Origin: Desulfobacterales bacterium
Lineage (GTDB): Bacteria; Desulfobacterota; Desulfobacteria; Desulfobacterales; 4be13
Direction of reading: 5' to 3'
NCBI GenBank assembly: GCA_029940115.1
Contig: JAOZRQ010000174.1
Location: 1-8,435 of the forward strand
DNA length: 8,435 nt
In this document: piece after piece, positions 6,433 to 8,435 of the stretch
Numbering within the stretch: position 1 is the stretch's first letter
How the letters are laid out: each line of letters opens with the position of its first letter
The notes under the pieces: model-generated
Told to the model about the DNA's origin: nothing
The model's input: only the letters and a program-made list of their open reading frames with translations
Database searches by the model: none
Made by a program: the position numbers and the translations under genes

Positions 6433-6486
6433 GGGCAGTCAAGTGAAGCGAAACGGATTTGCCTTCGCTTCACAGACTGACTGCCC
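6433..6486. terminator. Large stem-loop just past the stop codon of the 522-residue protein gene
   Basis: Outer arms of 8 bp (6433-6440 with 6479-6486) and inner arms of 10 bp (6443-6452 with 6464-6473) are each perfect, separated by a small asymmetric internal loop (2 and 5 bases) and closed by an 11-base loop. It starts 38 bases after the stop codon, where a terminator or 3' end-protecting structure is expected. No U-run follows on the minus strand, so intrinsic termination is doubtful; it may protect the 3' end or be another intergenic palindrome. Confidence 0.5.
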
Positions 6487-6524
6487 AGACGGCTGACTTC
6501 AACGCTGGCGACCTTCAAATCGTG

Positions 6525-8093
6525 CTAGGGAACCATGCTGAAACCCGTGCCGTCGGTGAACGGGGTGACAGAGTTGACGATGACGCCCGTGGGGGTGTCT
6601 GTCTCTCCGAACTCGGCATTCACATCGAGACGCAACTTGCCCGGCTTGGGAAAATTCGGCGGATTAGATTCATGAACGCTGAACTTGGCACATGTGACTT
6701 GAGCGGCATCGTAAAGCGCGTCAATGCTGATCATCTGGGTGCCCGCGCCTGCCTTGAGAACATCATTCACAGCCGGATTGTCATAAACATCATCAACTTG
6801 CTCCAGATCGAAGGTACAGGCGGTTCCCAAGTCATTTACCAATGTCAGATAGACATTGCCATCCGTTGTGGAGGGATTGACGATACGCACATAATGCCTG
6901 AACGGACCGGCACCGCCCACCTGAGTTGGGGGCAGCACAAAGGGAATGCGCGCGAAGGAGCCGTTCTTTTGGAGTTCGTTCAACTCAACCCCCTGGAGCT
7001 TGTCGTTCTTGGTATAAGTGGCGGTGCCATAATTGATCTTGAACTCACCAATCGGGACAAACTCATCAATCGGGGTCACTTCGTCAACCAGCAGATGAAT
7101 CGTGCCGCCATCCGGATCAGCCTCAAGTATTTGCAGTTGCAGGCTGGTCAGTTCAAGCGTGGCCTTGGTCGCGTCAGCGTTCACTGTGAAGGCGAGTGTG
7201 CCTCCGTCGAAGTTGAGGAACAGACTCCCGGGAGCCTTCGCAAACGCGCCGAATTTACCATCAATCGTAAGCGTTCCGGTCGTCGTTCCATCCGCATCTC
7301 CTTGGCCGATCATGAAGTCCGTACACCCGTCATCCTCTTTGGCCGCATCGTTGGTGAGATTGACAATGCCGATGATTACTTCCGTTTCAGTCAGCGATTC
7401 CGGCGGATCCGTGAAGAGTTTGCTCTCCTTGATCACGTCAATGTAGAAATCGTCGTGATCCGCATCCGCAGTCAGTTCAAGAAGGACACCGTCGTTCGAT
7501 TTTGCATAGTAAACCTTCTCGCGTGAATCAACAGGGTTTCCGCTATCGGTCTTCACTTCAACGTCTATATTCAGTTTTTGACCTGCTTTGGCCAGTGCGG
7601 TCGCGTTTTTGACGTTAAAGGTCAGGGTGAATGTATCCCCCGCATCCGTGGGTGTATTCGAGTTCGTACTGATATAAAACCTCGCGGAGGACTGTCCAGA
7701 CTGACCCAATTCCGTCAGGTTGACGCTGACGTTACCCGCGGCGGTGGGGGTATAGATCACACTGGCGGAGGTGAGAGAATCCCCCCACTGTGCCCCGTTG
7801 TCGAGGGTAAAGGTCATGAAGAACCCTTCACTCCCCATGAACGCGGTTGCCATGGTATAAACCACCTGAAACGTGCTGCCATCCGGGAGTTTCATCGCCC
7901 CAGAACCCACCCCAAAGATTTCATTCGCAAATGTCACCGCGCCAAGATTAGGGGCACCGTCCCCGTCGCAATCCGGGCCGTATGCCGCAAAGTCACCCGC
8001 ATACGCCATTCCGCCAGCCACAAGAGAGACTGCGAGCGCGAGGGCCAGGGCCTTTCCCATGGCCATCAGTTTTTTCTTGAAGATACGCTTCAT
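6525..8093 (-). CDS. Exported protein of unknown family, 522 residues
   Basis: Residues 1-32 are a clear Sec signal peptide (KRIFKKK start, Ala/Leu core, AYA before G33), so the product leaves the cytoplasm. The mature part begins with an acidic 'DCDGDG' stretch (41-46) that could bind calcium. Residues about 55-345 are rich in Thr, Val, Gly and Asp with alternating beta-strand patterns. From about 375 to the end lies a separate-looking module with 'HYVRIVNPSTTDGNVYLTLV', 'AGAGTQMISIDAL', 'KLRLDVNAEFGE' and a terminal 'TDGTGFSMVP'. There are four cysteines (42, 257, 426, 468) and no transmembrane segment after the signal peptide. The start is supported by AGGAG ten bases upstream and the stop is TAG. 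I do not recognise the family. A surface-layer or matrix-like role is a guess from composition and from the neighbouring secreted repeat protein. Confidence 0.9.
   Translation of the reverse strand: MKRIFKKKLMAMGKALALALAVSLVAGGMAYAGDFAAYGPDCDGDGAPNLGAVTFANEIFGVGSGAMKLPDGSTFQVVYTMATAFMGSEGFFMTFTLDNGAQWGDSLTSASVIYTPTAAGNVSVNLTELGQSGQSSARFYISTNSNTPTDAGDTFTLTFNVKNATALAKAGQKLNIDVEVKTDSGNPVDSREKVYYAKSNDGVLLELTADADHDDFYIDVIKESKLFTDPPESLTETEVIIGIVNLTNDAAKEDDGCTDFMIGQGDADGTTTGTLTIDGKFGAFAKAPGSLFLNFDGGTLAFTVNADATKATLELTSLQLQILEADPDGGTIHLLVDEVTPIDEFVPIGEFKINYGTATYTKNDKLQGVELNELQKNGSFARIPFVLPPTQVGGAGPFRHYVRIVNPSTTDGNVYLTLVNDLGTACTFDLEQVDDVYDNPAVNDVLKAGAGTQMISIDALYDAAQVTCAKFSVHESNPPNFPKPGKLRLDVNAEFGETDTPTGVIVNSVTPFTDGTGFSMVP
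7998..8093 (-). other. Signal peptide of the 522-residue protein
   Basis: Residues 1-32: six Lys/Arg within the first eight residues, a hydrophobic Ala/Leu/Val core from about 15 to 26, then GGMAYA. The AYA before G33 fits signal peptidase I. The giant protein downstream has the same AYA-G junction, which suggests a shared export route. Confidence 0.9.
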
Positions 8094-8103
8094 TTTCTTC
8101 TTG

Positions 8104-8108
8104 CTCCT
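8104..8108 (-). promoter_or_regulatory. Ribosome binding site of the 522-residue protein gene
   Basis: The minus strand reads AGGAG, ten bases upstream of the ATG at 8093, in a purine-rich leader. This supports the first Met as the start. Confidence 0.75.
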
Positions 8109-8114
8109 ATCCTT

Positions 8115-8142
8115 ATTATATACTCCAGTTAAAACATGTCAC
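8115..8142 (-). promoter_or_regulatory. Candidate sigma70-type promoter for the 522-residue protein gene
   Basis: On the minus strand a perfect TATAAT (8115-8120) is preceded, 16 bases upstream, by GTGACA (8137-8142), a five-of-six match to TTGACA. Transcription would then start near 8108, giving a leader of only about 15 bases that begins at the Shine-Dalgarno sequence. This is unusual but possible. The real promoter may instead lie further upstream. Confidence 0.45.
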
Positions 8143-8221
8143 CCTTCCGATCAGACTTGCTCCATTAAGCACAGGCATATATCCCACCACCTCCTCTCAT
8201 CATTCATCATTCCATATTGAT

Positions 8222-8272
8222 CGTCGAACTTGTCTGCAATATATTCCCCACAGATGATCCGGTCAATGGGGT
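8222..8272 (+). repeat. 51-bp direct repeat, copy 1
   Basis: Identical over 51 bases to 8385-8435 at an offset of 163 bp. Similarity stops abruptly on the left side, because the bases before each copy differ. The second copy meets the window end, so the true length is unknown. It carries the start of the 24-nt motif also found at 259-282. Confidence 0.95.
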
Positions 8273-8384
8273 ATGGAGAGTATTCAAGCGGGAAATTTCT
8301 ACCTACTGCGTCGCCATATTCTCCCCTGCGGACAGGGAAGCCCGCCACCCTCAAACCACGGAACCGATTCGTCGCTCTCCTGGC

Positions 8385-8435
8385 CGTCGAACTTGTCTGC
8401 AATATATTCCCCACAGATGATCCGGTCAATGGGGT
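8385..8435 (+). repeat. 51-bp direct repeat, copy 2 (continues beyond the window)
   Basis: Exact match to 8222-8272. If identity continues past 8435 the pair would be a tandem duplication with a 163-bp unit; otherwise it is two copies of a shorter dispersed repeat. On the minus strand both copies can be read as 'IDRIICGEYIADKFD' in open frames, but 163 is not a multiple of three, so they cannot be consecutive repeats of one protein. Confidence 0.95.

Noticed and set aside
6208..6496. Short plus-strand open frames in the intergenic region between the two genes
   Set aside because: They read through palindromic repeats ('DPCESRNP' comes from the GNRA-loop palindrome), with no ribosome binding site.
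6459..7526. A 355-residue plus-strand open frame opposite the 522-residue protein gene
   Set aside because: It lies antisense to a gene with a clear signal peptide, ribosome binding site and promoter. Its translation shows no recognisable domain, and its start lies inside the stem-loop at 6433-6486.
7578..8220. Further plus-strand open frames (7578-8132 and 7873-8220) opposite the N-terminal half of the same gene
   Set aside because: Arg-, Pro- and Ser-rich translations without motifs, antisense to the signal peptide region; shadows of the minus-strand gene.
8151..8435. Minus-strand frames at the right edge (8151-8429, and the open frame 8299-8433)
   Set aside because: They read through a 51-bp repeat whose 163-bp spacing breaks frame. 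No domain is visible and the upstream part is outside the window, so coding cannot be supported.
8222..8435. CRISPR array from the repeated block
   Set aside because: Only two copies, 51 bp long with a 112-bp gap, far from CRISPR repeat and spacer sizes; no cas genes nearby.
1..8435. tRNA, rRNA, riboswitch or transposase
   Set aside because: I found no cloverleaf, rRNA segment, known aptamer core or transposase-like coding frame by eye on either strand.

Overview
This window holds two genes, both on the minus strand. Both encode exported proteins, and they are set in non-coding DNA dense with palindromic and direct repeats. Repeat-rich intergenic DNA, Sec-type signal peptides, a very long chain of fibronectin III-like repeats and a C-terminal dockerin-like module together suggest an environmental Gram-negative bacterium. 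A Desulfobacterota or Nitrospirota-type lineage is my best guess, by analogy only; no taxonomic marker gene is present.

Layout from left to right. Positions 1-712 contain no gene I can support. They carry a 24-nt motif twice (259-282, 304-327), a cluster of REP-like sequences built on a 'ggcaatccgaaccga' core (353-568, ending in a perfect 16-bp hairpin), and a roughly 100-bp element bounded by inverted repeats (594-692). Positions 713-6013 (minus) encode a 1766-residue secreted protein: signal peptide, eight-cysteine N-terminal module, sixteen consecutive repeats of about 101 residues, and a 53-residue dockerin-like tail. Two neighbouring repeats are nearly identical at DNA level, so the array has been duplicating recently. 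Positions 6014-6524 are a 511-bp intergenic region with two diverged copies of a 91-bp hairpin-forming repeat, a GNRA-loop hairpin, a perfect 8-bp palindrome and a large stem-loop just past the stop codon of the right-hand gene. Positions 6525-8093 (minus) encode a 522-residue exported protein of no family I recognise, with a good ribosome binding site and a near-consensus sigma70-type promoter. Positions 8094-8435 hold that promoter and a perfect 51-bp direct repeat (163-bp spacing) that runs off the window, plus a third copy of the 24-nt motif seen at the left end.

How the genes fit together: both products have a signal peptide ending in AYA-G and probably act outside the cytoplasm. The large one looks like an elongated surface or matrix protein whose dockerin-like end could attach it to a partner. 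Nothing in the sequence proves that the two interact, and the structured 511-bp gap argues against tight operon coupling. No transposase, integrase, CRISPR array, tRNA or rRNA is visible. I did not find a clearly new enzymatic or defence system. The most notable objects are the 16-repeat protein, the unassigned exported protein beside it, and the layered families of intergenic repeats.
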